Made by a program: the position numbers and the translations under genes
The notes under the pieces: generated by a model
Databases searched by the model: none
Seen by the model: the letters and a program-made list of their open reading frames with translations, nothing else
Told to the model about the DNA's origin: nothing
Shown here: positions 6,591-14,038 of the stretch, piece by piece
Position numbering within the stretch: the first letter of the stretch is position 1
Layout of the letters: the number at the start of each line of letters is the position of its first letter
Source of the DNA: Ruminococcus_C callidus
Lineage (GTDB): Bacteria; Bacillota; Clostridia; Oscillospirales; Ruminococcaceae
NCBI RefSeq assembly: GCF_049562855.1
Contig: NZ_CP186925.1
Location: forward strand, 1,178,001 to 1,242,000
Direction of reading: 5' to 3'
Length of the DNA stretch: 64,000 bases

Positions 6591-9218
6591 TCAGATCAGA
6601 TGCAGTAAATATTTCATACAAAACCGCTTCAGCGGATTGCATCGTTTGAAAATGGCATCTGCCAGAGCAGAAGCCTCTGCGGCAGCTTGTCGCTGTTCTG
6701 CCATTTCCGGATCCTGTTTCCCGAATTCCATTGCCAGAATCATGGGAATGATCTGTTCCGGAGCCGTTGCAGGCAGTTTCTGCTGCCGGAGATGCTGCAC
6801 TGCCTTTTCGCAGAATTCCAGCAGCGGCTCCTGCCGGAACCGCAGTCCTGTCCAACGTAGAAGCCGGAACAGATAGCGGTACATGGCATGAACTGCCTGC
6901 CGTGGGTGACGGGTATCCAGAAAGACATTCTGCCGGTATCGGACATGGAGCAGCCGCAGCAAAACCGCTGCCCCAATGAAAAGCCCGATGCAGATCGCCC
7001 AGATCAGCAGCCGCACTGCAACCGCAGCGAAGCCGGGTATCGAACCGTCGGCGGGTTTGCTGCCGGCAATGGTGTTGTCTTTCGGAGCCGCCATGCTGTC
7101 GGAAATTTCGGTAGAGGTCAGTGCGGCACTGGTCATCTCCTCCGGCGTTGCAGAGGTGTTGTTTTCCGGCGTAGTATCGACAGTGGTTTCCGTGGAGGGC
7201 TCCGACGGTACTTCCTCTGTGTCGCTGTCCGGCTGTAGCTCTGCGGTGTAGCCGGGAGTCATTTCAAAGGGCAGCCAACCGTAGCCGTCAATGTAAAACT
7301 CACACCATGCGTGAGCCTTTTTGTTGGGGACGTTGACGACATAACGCCCGTCACGGATAGAAGCACTGTTCAGGACTTCGCTGTCCACCAGATACCCTTC
7401 GCAATAGCGTGCGGGAATTCCCAGGTGCCGTGCCAGAATGGTGCCGGCGGTGGCGAAGTGCATGCAGTAGCCCTTGTGATTTTCCAGCAGGAAGAAGTTG
7501 ACATAGTCGCGGTTTCGCGGCGTTTTTCCGGGAGCAAGGTCGTACTCCGCCTGCTCCGAGAGCCACGCCCGAATCTCACATAGTGCCGCATAGCGTTCCT
7601 GGGTGGTCTGCGGGTGAGCGTTTTGCAGCGATTCCGGCATAGCGGCATATACCGCATCTAGGGCTTCGCTTTCCGGCAGCCTTGTATAAACATCTGCGGC
7701 AAAATCACGGTAGGCGACAGATTCCAGAAACGCCGCCGGAATTACTTTTCCCTGCACACCGTCAGGAGCCGTTGCAATTTGATTTGCCGAAAACCGCGTG
7801 GAGATCGTCACATCAGAGCCGTTGCTGGGCACATGCAGAATGTCCATAAAAGACCGTACCGCATCATTGCTCCACGAGGAATTAAACGAAATCGAAGCTG
7901 GTTCCTGCTGTGAGAGCACCGACAAGATCTCCGGCGGAAGCTGTGCCGCTGTCCAGTCGTAGCTGTCGCGGCTTTTCGGACGAAAATCGACATCTTCCAG
8001 ATAGGAAACATCAGACGAAAATGCCGCATAGGGCTGATAATATCTGCCGTCCCGCCGCTGCGGGGTAATGGTGCAGTGATACGTACCGGAATCCGGCTCA
8101 CTGGTCTGCTGAAACAAAAACGGAAAATTCTGCGGGTTGCAGTCGTAGCTTTCCAGTATCGGAAAGACCATATCGCTGTTGACCGCCTCTGTATCTGAAG
8201 TCAGTGTGTCCCAGCAGTTTTTCCCATAGGTGCTGCCGGTATAGCTTTTCAGATACATGGTGCTTTCCGGCAGATCGTCCAGCGTCAGCTTCAGATCTGT
8301 CCGGTCGTATATCCGCTGTTTGGCAGTGTTTCCGAGGGTGACAGTCTGGTTGTTGCCCATGCCGATTGCCGCAGCGATCTTGCGAATGCTCTGGGGCAGA
8401 TTCTGAATGTCGAAATCCGCCAGACTTTCACTGATCTCCTGCCGCCGCAGCTTGTCCGATTCCGGACGGCTGTACCCCTGCCATGTGCCTGTCAGGGAAA
8501 CTGTTCCGTATACCAGCAGAATCAGCAATGCTGTGAGAGAACCGCCGATTGCGGAGGTACGCTGTGTGCAGCGGATCTTCTCCCGTCCCCACAGTGCCGG
8601 AAACCGCAGTGCCAGCATGCCGCCCCAGTATGCCAGAAGCAGTCCCATTGCCGGAACGCTGACAGGGATTCCCAGATACAGCCCCGGCTCTGCAAGCAGG
8701 AAAGAAACTGCGGTAGGCAGTGTGAAATGCGGCTTTCGAATGGTGAAGAAGGCAAAGAGAAATGCCAGCAGTTCCGCCACAAGTGTGCCGGTCAGCGTTG
8801 CCGCAAAAGTGATGTTTGCCCTTTTGGCAATCTGAAAATATGCGATATTTGTATTGTGAGCCGTCTGGTAGACCACATTGAAAATGGCATGAAAACCCAG
8901 CACGATCTGTTTGGAAAACAGGGCAGACATGCCCAGAAGCACCAGAACAAAACCCAGTGTCAGCTTTCCGCTGTGCTTCGGCAAAAACTGGAGCAGGGAA
9001 GCCAGCAGGAAACCGCCGACTGCCAGCGGCAGAAAGATTCCTTTTCGAATGTTTGTCCCGTAGAGGTCGCAGATGACCAGCACAGAGCCGAAATACCCCA
9101 GTGCTGTCAGGAACAATTGCAGCAGCTTCGCCGTGTTCCGCTTGGTCGGGTTGTCCAGATCATATCGTACCGCTTCTTCCTCGATTTTCAGAGAACAGGG
9201 GACGTGTGTCTTTTTCAT
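6591..9218 (-). CDS. Membrane-anchored transglutaminase-like protein (TgpA/YebA type)
   Basis: An 875-residue protein with a block of N-terminal membrane helices (DUF3488-like), an external transglutaminase-like domain and a further helix near residue 740. The probable catalytic triad is Cys585 (GYCMHF), His636 (KAHAWCEF) and Glu652 (FEMTPG). A Thr/Ser/Glu-rich linker separates the domain from the last helix. With the preceding moxR and DUF58 genes it forms the common MoxR-DUF58-TgpA cluster, whose exact substrate is unknown; a cell-surface crosslinking or proteolytic role is inferred. Its start overlaps the DUF58 stop (ATGA). The stop codon lies in the target duplication of a palindromic element. 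Confidence 0.9.
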   Translation of the reverse strand: MKKTHVPCSLKIEEEAVRYDLDNPTKRNTAKLLQLFLTALGYFGSVLVICDLYGTNIRKGIFLPLAVGGFLLASLLQFLPKHSGKLTLGFVLVLLGMSALFSKQIVLGFHAIFNVVYQTAHNTNIAYFQIAKRANITFAATLTGTLVAELLAFLFAFFTIRKPHFTLPTAVSFLLAEPGLYLGIPVSVPAMGLLLAYWGGMLALRFPALWGREKIRCTQRTSAIGGSLTALLILLVYGTVSLTGTWQGYSRPESDKLRRQEISESLADFDIQNLPQSIRKIAAAIGMGNNQTVTLGNTAKQRIYDRTDLKLTLDDLPESTMYLKSYTGSTYGKNCWDTLTSDTEAVNSDMVFPILESYDCNPQNFPFLFQQTSEPDSGTYHCTITPQRRDGRYYQPYAAFSSDVSYLEDVDFRPKSRDSYDWTAAQLPPEILSVLSQQEPASISFNSSWSNDAVRSFMDILHVPSNGSDVTISTRFSANQIATAPDGVQGKVIPAAFLESVAYRDFAADVYTRLPESEALDAVYAAMPESLQNAHPQTTQERYAALCEIRAWLSEQAEYDLAPGKTPRNRDYVNFFLLENHKGYCMHFATAGTILARHLGIPARYCEGYLVDSEVLNSASIRDGRYVVNVPNKKAHAWCEFYIDGYGWLPFEMTPGYTAELQPDSDTEEVPSEPSTETTVDTTPENNTSATPEEMTSAALTSTEISDSMAAPKDNTIAGSKPADGSIPGFAAVAVRLLIWAICIGLFIGAAVLLRLLHVRYRQNVFLDTRHPRQAVHAMYRYLFRLLRWTGLRFRQEPLLEFCEKAVQHLRQQKLPATAPEQIIPMILAMEFGKQDPEMAEQRQAAAEASALADAIFKRCNPLKRFCMKYLLHLI

Positions 9219-10333
9219 GCTGCACCTCCCTCGGAATCTGTCAGTGTCCGATAGACGATTTCTGCCCCGTTGCCGGCAATGGAAACGTGTTTGTCCGAGC
9301 CGGCAGCTTTCGCAGTAAACACTTTCTGAAACGGCGGATTTTCCAGAATCGTATCTGTCACACAGAACGCCGCCGTTTCTCCAAGGCTCTCCCAGTGGGA
9401 AAGGCAGGCGGCAGCATCGGCTTCCGGCGGTGTTTCCAGCAGATTTTCCAACAGCGGCAGCAGGGACTGTTCCTCTGTAATGGTTTCGCTCCGGTGCCAG
9501 TCAGAACGGCAGAACACCACCGTCACACCATCTTGGTTGGCACAGAAAAAGGCAGTACACGCCTGCAACGCTTCCAGCATAGCGTCCAGTTCCTGCCCGC
9601 GTTCCTGCGGGTTATCTGCCTGCACAGCATAGAGAAATGCCACCGTCACCGGCGTGCGTGCAGGAATGCCGTACTCCCGCACCACTGGTTCCGGAAAGCG
9701 GCTGCTCAGTTTCCAGTGAATGGCACGCATGCGGTCGCCGCTGCGGTATTCCCGTACACCCAGAAATTCCTCCGGCTCCGTGGTGGGCTGCATCACTGCA
9801 TCTTCGCCGGCTTGCAGCGGAGATGTACTTGCCGGCGGCTGTGGCACTTCCGGCAGGGCAGTCGCAGAAAAGGCGGCGGAAAACCGCTTGCGGTGAGAGA
9901 ACAGCAGCAGGGTGTCCAGCACCTGAACCGATTGCAGGGTAACGTGAACTGCACCGGCATGCTCCGGCGTGACCGGCACATGGATACAGACAGTCTGCCG
10001 CGGCGGAACTGCTTCGTGAAATTCAACATCGTCCAGTTCTGTCAGCGTTTCATTTTCCAGATGTATGCGGAAAATCACAGTGCTGATAGGAAATATCGTG
10101 GGATTTTTCAGCCGCACACAGCAGGAAAACGGCTCGCCGATATGTGCATGCGGCTTCGGCGGCACCAGTTCTGCCTGTAACTTTGCCCCGCTGTAATGTG
10201 CTGCAAAGAAAAGCAACGCCGGCAAAAGCAGGATACACAGCAGCAAATACGCCGAGAACTGGGGCAGATACAGACAAAAGAACAAATAACAAACGCCGGC
10301 AAGCAGCAGATAGAGAATTTTCAGTGTCCGCAT
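9215..10333 (-). CDS. DUF58 protein with N-terminal membrane hairpin
   Basis: A 372-residue protein. Two hydrophobic stretches near the N-terminus (LYLLLAGVCYLFFCLYL and the next segment) anchor it; the cytoplasmic or external part carries the DUF58 signature EYRSGDRMRAIHWKLSSR near residue 210. DUF58 proteins accompany MoxR ATPases and are related to von Willebrand A-type folds. ATG at 10333 lies 5 bases after the moxR stop; a much longer in-frame extension overlaps moxR and is not real. The ribosome binding site is weak, suggesting translational coupling to moxR. Confidence 0.9.
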   Translation of the reverse strand: MRTLKILYLLLAGVCYLFFCLYLPQFSAYLLLCILLLPALLFFAAHYSGAKLQAELVPPKPHAHIGEPFSCCVRLKNPTIFPISTVIFRIHLENETLTELDDVEFHEAVPPRQTVCIHVPVTPEHAGAVHVTLQSVQVLDTLLLFSHRKRFSAAFSATALPEVPQPPASTSPLQAGEDAVMQPTTEPEEFLGVREYRSGDRMRAIHWKLSSRFPEPVVREYGIPARTPVTVAFLYAVQADNPQERGQELDAMLEALQACTAFFCANQDGVTVVFCRSDWHRSETITEEQSLLPLLENLLETPPEADAAACLSHWESLGETAAFCVTDTILENPPFQKVFTAKAAGSDKHVSIAGNGAEIVYRTLTDSEGGAA

Positions 10334-10338
10334 CGCGT

Positions 10339-11277
10339 TCACCGTCTGTCCGGCATGGGAGCCGGTACCTGATGCAGCACCTCGTCCAGCACTTGCTCCG
10401 CTGCCACGCCGCCTTTGGTCAGGATTCGGTGTGCCAGTACGTCCTGACACAGGGGCATGATGTCGTCCGGCAGCAGATAATCCCGTCCGCGGAGCATTGC
10501 CATTGCCTTTGCCGACTGGATCAGTGCCAGCGTTCCTCTGGGGCTGACACCGAGGACAGCCTGCGGGTGTTCCCGTGTGGCTCTGGAAACCGAAGCCGCG
10601 TAGTAATACAGGCGGTCGTCCACATAGACTGCCGCAGCCTGCTGCTGTAATGCCTCCAGCTGCTCCGGTGTGCACACCGGCTGGACATCTTCCAGCGGAT
10701 CGCGGGCGGCATGTCCTTTTAAAATTGCCACCTCGTCCTGAATCTCCGGATACCCCATGTGCAGCCGCATCAGAAAGCGGTCCAGCTGAGATTCCGGCAG
10801 GGACTGCGTGCCCACACAGCCCAGCGGGTTCTGGGTGGCAATGACCAGATGCGGGCGGGGCAGGGCGTAGGTCTTGCCCTCTACAGTGACGTTGCTCTCT
10901 TCCATTGCCTCCAGCAGAGCTGCCTGTGTCTTGCTGGAGGTGCGGTTGATCTCGTCCGCGAGGAGCAGGTGACAAAAAAGTGCTCCCGGCTGGAACACGA
11001 ATGTTCCGGTATTTTTTTCATAGACCGAAAAGCCTGTCAGGTCGGAGGGCAACACGTCCGGCGTAAACTGTACCCGACGGCAGTTCAGCCCCAGAGCCTT
11101 GGAAAACGCCATGGCAAGGGTGGTTTTCCCGACACCGGGCATGTCCTCCATCAGCACGTGTCCGCCTGCCAGAAATGCAAGCAGTACTTTCGTCAAAACG
11201 AGGTCTTTTCCGATAACAGCTTTTTGCACCTCCCGCAGGATCGCGGCGGGGAGTGTACGGGTTGTGGTAACTGGCAT
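10339..11277 (-). CDS. MoxR-family AAA+ ATPase
   Basis: Chaperone-like ATPase of 312 residues that in this gene cluster is thought to activate the DUF58 and transglutaminase partners. It has Walker A PGVGKTTLA, Walker B LLADEINR, the sensor region VIATQNP and the C-terminal lid typical of MoxR. ATG at 11277 follows AGGAG at 6 bases. It is first in the operon and is preceded by a good promoter. Confidence 0.95.
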   Translation of the reverse strand: MPVTTTRTLPAAILREVQKAVIGKDLVLTKVLLAFLAGGHVLMEDMPGVGKTTLAMAFSKALGLNCRRVQFTPDVLPSDLTGFSVYEKNTGTFVFQPGALFCHLLLADEINRTSSKTQAALLEAMEESNVTVEGKTYALPRPHLVIATQNPLGCVGTQSLPESQLDRFLMRLHMGYPEIQDEVAILKGHAARDPLEDVQPVCTPEQLEALQQQAAAVYVDDRLYYYAASVSRATREHPQAVLGVSPRGTLALIQSAKAMAMLRGRDYLLPDDIMPLCQDVLAHRILTKGGVAAEQVLDEVLHQVPAPMPDRR

Positions 11278-11341
11278 AATTTTCTCCTGTTCCGGCGAGT
11301 ATGTGCCGCCGGCTTCACATCTTTTTCATGATATATGATTT

Positions 11342-11370
11342 ATTATATCATTTTTTTGGGGTTTTTGCAA
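11342..11370 (-). promoter_or_regulatory. Promoter of the moxR operon
   Basis: TTGCAA (11370-11365), 17-bp spacer, TATAAT (11347-11342) on the minus strand, about 65 bases before the moxR start. Confidence 0.75.
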
Positions 11371-11474
11371 GCGTTCTGTCTGTCTTTTCCGCAAAATCCC
11401 CGCGTGTTTTTTTGTTTGCTTTCGGTAAAAACGGCGAAAAAACAAAAATGCGGAAAAAAAGCAGCGGGAGGATA

Positions 11475-11502
11475 TTGACAAAACCACAAAAAATGTTATA
11501 CT
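11475..11502 (+). promoter_or_regulatory. Promoter of ppa
   Basis: TTGACA (11475-11480), 16-bp spacer, TATACT (11497-11502). The leader that follows has a 12-bp hairpin (GCATGGCAGAAA with TTTCTGCCGTGC, one G-U pair, about 11515-11554) without a T run; it may stabilise the transcript. Confidence 0.8.
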
Positions 11503-11620
11503 AGAATAAGAGCGGCATGGCAGAAAGCTTGTCCGTCAGTTTTCTGCCGTGCTCCGGAAAGAACGTGTTTTTGGCGGCGGCTTCGCCGAAAAATTTCTTG
11601 AGGAAAGGAAACATGGATTG

Positions 11621-12154
11621 ATGAATATCTGGCATGATATAAATCCCAAGCGGATTACAGTGGACGAGTTTGTGGCTGTGGTGGAAATCCCGAAGAACAG
11701 CAAGGTCAAATACGAACTGAACAAGGACACCGGCATTCTGGAAATGGACCGGATCCTGTACACTTCCACCCATTATCCGGCAAATTATGGCTTTATTCCC
11801 CGCACCTATGCAGATGACGGTGACCCGCTGGACGTGCTGGTGCTCTGTTCTCAGACGCTGCACCCTATGACACTGGTGCGGAGCTATCCCATTGGCGTGA
11901 TCCATATGATCGATAACGGGCAGCGGGACGACAAGATTGTCGCGATTCCGTGTAATGACCCGACATACAACAGCTATCACAACATCGACGATCTGCCCCG
12001 TCATATTTTTGAGGAGATCGTGCACTTCTTTCAGGTGTACAAAGAGCTGGAACATAAGACGACCGCGGTGGACGAAGTGGAAGACGTTTACGCAGCAAAG
12101 GAGATCATTGCGGCAGACATCGACCACTATATCGACAAGTTTTGTAAGGCTTGA
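11621..12154 (+). CDS. ppa: Inorganic pyrophosphatase, family I
   Basis: Hydrolyses pyrophosphate to phosphate, pulling forward the many biosynthetic steps that release it, including those downstream of the PRPP synthetase encoded next. The family signature with the metal-binding aspartates is seen as DDGDPLDVLVL, and the substrate-binding region HYPANYGFIPRTY is intact. The 177-residue length is typical for bacterial enzymes. The start is ATG 11621 (MNIWHDINPKR); an open frame extends upstream but has no family similarity. An AGGAAAGG motif lies about 12 bases upstream, and an out-of-frame ATG-GAT-TGA sits between them. Confidence 0.93.
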   Translation: MNIWHDINPKRITVDEFVAVVEIPKNSKVKYELNKDTGILEMDRILYTSTHYPANYGFIPRTYADDGDPLDVLVLCSQTLHPMTLVRSYPIGVIHMIDNGQRDDKIVAIPCNDPTYNSYHNIDDLPRHIFEEIVHFFQVYKELEHKTTAVDEVEDVYAAKEIIAADIDHYIDKFCKA

Positions 12155-12242
12155 CCGGCACGGGGAAAAGTAATCAATGGTGCGTTTCTCCGTCCAGATC
12201 GGCGGTTAGGTGTGCCTAAATATAGAAAGAGGTATTTGAGTT

Positions 12243-13394
12243 ATGGTATCAGCATCAGACATTTTGTTCAATCACGGAACCAGCGTTGCACCGCTCGGAC
12301 TGATTGCAATGAAAGGTGCAGAGGAACTGGGCAATAAGCTGAATGACTACTTGGTGAACTGGGCTCACAAGGGTGGTTATGATGTAGACACATTCCTGAT
12401 CGAATCGGAATGCCCGCGTTTTTCTTCCGGTGACGGCAAGGGACTGATCAAGTCCACTGTCCGCGGTAAGGATCTGTTCATCATTGTGGACGTAGGAAAC
12501 TACAACGTAAAATATCAGATGTACGATCAGATGAACGCAATGTCGCCGGACGACCACTATCAGGATCTGAAGCGTCTGATTCAGGCAGCCAGCGGTAAGG
12601 CACACCGTATCAACGTGATCATGCCGATCCTGTACGGCGGCCGTCAGCACCGCCGGAACTACCGCGAATCTCTGGACTGTGCCTGTGCACTGCAGGAACT
12701 GTATCAGATGGGCGTGTCCAACATTCTGACTGTAGATGCACACGACCCCCGCGTACACAATGCCATTCCGCTGATGGGCTTTGACAACATGATGCCGTCC
12801 TATCAGGTGCTGAAGGCAATGTTCAAGACGATCCCGCATCTCAAGACAACACCGGACGAGTTTATGGTCATCAGTCCGGACGAGGGTGCTCTGAACCGGA
12901 ACATGTACTACGCTTCTATGCTGGGCGTACCGATGGGTATGTTCTACAAGCGCCGTGACTATGCCAAGATCATCAACGGACATAACCCGATCGTAGCACA
13001 CGAATATCTGGGTAACTCCGTAGAAGGCAAGGACGTATTTATTGCCGACGATATTATTTCCTCCGGCGAATCTATGCTGGATATTGCTTACGCTCTGAAG
13101 GAACGCAAGGCTCGCCGCGTGTTCTGCTATGCAACTTACGGTCTGTTCGTCAACGGTCTGGAAAAGTTCGATAAGGCAAATGAAGACGGCTATATCGATG
13201 CTGTATTCTCCACCAACCTGACTTACCGCACCGATGCTCTGCTGTCCCGTGAGTGGTTCCACGAAGTAGACTGCTCCAAGTACATTTCCTACTTCATCGC
13301 ATCTCTGAACCACGATGTTTCCATCGGCAATGTCATTGACCCGAACGCAAAGATCAAGGCACTGCTGGAACGCAGAAACAAGGAAAACGCATAA
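12243..13394 (+). CDS. prs: Ribose-phosphate pyrophosphokinase (PRPP synthetase), long variant
   Basis: Makes PRPP from ribose 5-phosphate and ATP for nucleotide, histidine and tryptophan synthesis. The PRPP-binding loop VFIADDIISSGES and the catalytic-loop region GGRQHRRNY are visible. At 383 residues it is longer than the common bacterial enzyme of about 315, with extra sequence in both halves; similar long forms occur in clostridia. It lies 88 bases after ppa and may be cotranscribed. Its TAA stop is part of an ATAA that flanks a 36-bp palindromic element fragment. Confidence 0.9.
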   Translation: MVSASDILFNHGTSVAPLGLIAMKGAEELGNKLNDYLVNWAHKGGYDVDTFLIESECPRFSSGDGKGLIKSTVRGKDLFIIVDVGNYNVKYQMYDQMNAMSPDDHYQDLKRLIQAASGKAHRINVIMPILYGGRQHRRNYRESLDCACALQELYQMGVSNILTVDAHDPRVHNAIPLMGFDNMMPSYQVLKAMFKTIPHLKTTPDEFMVISPDEGALNRNMYYASMLGVPMGMFYKRRDYAKIINGHNPIVAHEYLGNSVEGKDVFIADDIISSGESMLDIAYALKERKARRVFCYATYGLFVNGLEKFDKANEDGYIDAVFSTNLTYRTDALLSREWFHEVDCSKYISYFIASLNHDVSIGNVIDPNAKIKALLERRNKENA

Positions 13395-13430
13395 GGCAAC
13401 TCCGCACAAAGCCCGCCTGACGGCTTTGCC
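13395..13430. mobile_element. 36-bp fragment of the palindromic element
   Basis: The sequence matches the first part of the longer element at 13467 (GGCAACTCCGCACAAAG and the inner hairpin) and is then cut short. It is flanked by ATAA on both sides (13391-13394, 13431-13434); the first ATAA holds the prs stop codon. Confidence 0.7.
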
Positions 13431-13466
13431 ATAAGTTTTGATAAATACAGGAGAACATGCTCCTAG

Positions 13467-13638
13467 GGCAACACCGCACAAAGCCCGCCTGACGGCTTTG
13501 CACGCAATCTGCGTGCAGATTTTCCGTCATATTGCCCAGAAATCCCTTGCCATACGGCAGTATGCCTGCGGAATTTCTAGGCAATCTGCCGAAAAATCTG
13601 ACAACGCACCTTACGCACAAGCTTTGTGCGGTGTTGCC
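13467..13638. mobile_element. Palindromic element, A-type ends with B-type interior, 172 bp
   Basis: Terminal repeats GGCAACACCGCACAAAG are perfect, but the interior matches the B-type copies (19675, 36446). Flanks are CTAG and CTGG. The element lies between prs and the alaS promoter. Confidence 0.85.
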
Positions 13639-13706
13639 CTGGAAAAACTGCTGTGCCGTTTTTGCCGGTGCGGCAGTTTTTTTCTGTCTGTTTGCGAAAA
13701 AAACAG

Positions 13707-13735
13707 TTGACAAACAGCACGAGATTTGCTATACT
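13707..13735 (+). promoter_or_regulatory. Promoter of alaS
   Basis: TTGACA (13707-13712), 17-bp spacer, TATACT (13730-13735), just upstream of the T-box leader. Confidence 0.85.
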
Positions 13736-13741
13736 AATAAT

Positions 13742-13975
13742 GATGTTGATATAAAATGGGCGAGGAACGGAATAACTGTCAGAACAGCCGTGACAGAGAG
13801 AGCAGGTCTGGTGAAACTGCTCCGGTATGTGGACAGGTGCTACCCGCGAGCCTTTCCGGAAAACCGGAACGTATTTCCTGCGTTAGAGGAAAAGAGGGAA
13901 ATGCAAATTTCCGAACTTGGGTGGTAACACGAAGGCCTTCGTCCCATTTGGCGGCGACGGTCTTTTTTTGTGCTC
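13742..13975 (+). promoter_or_regulatory. T-box riboswitch, alanine-type
   Basis: Leader RNA that binds uncharged tRNA and controls read-through into alaS. The conserved T-box GGGTGGTAACACG is at about 13919-13931, with TGGT able to pair with the ACCA end of tRNA-Ala. A stem I region with an AGAGAG/GTGAA pattern precedes it, and a likely specifier GCT (Ala) followed by A is at 13839-13841. The terminator stem (GGCCTTCGTC with GGCGACGGTC, one mismatch) ends in seven T residues near 13962-13968. Confidence 0.9.
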
Positions 13976-14038
13976 TCTGCGACTGCGGAGAGATGCGACA
14001 ACACCGTATTTTTCAAGGAAAAAGGAGTCTGAAAACCA

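Noticed and set aside
9215..10975. 586-codon version of the DUF58 protein
   Set aside because: The first 214 codons overlap moxR in another frame and have Gly/Pro/Arg-rich noise composition; the real start is 10333.
11514..11554. Leader hairpin of ppa considered as a riboswitch
   Set aside because: A single hairpin without a T run or alternative pairing partner; too simple to call.
12255..13481. 408-codon frame antisense to prs
   Set aside because: Val/His/Cys-rich shadow of a highly expressed gene, no start signal.
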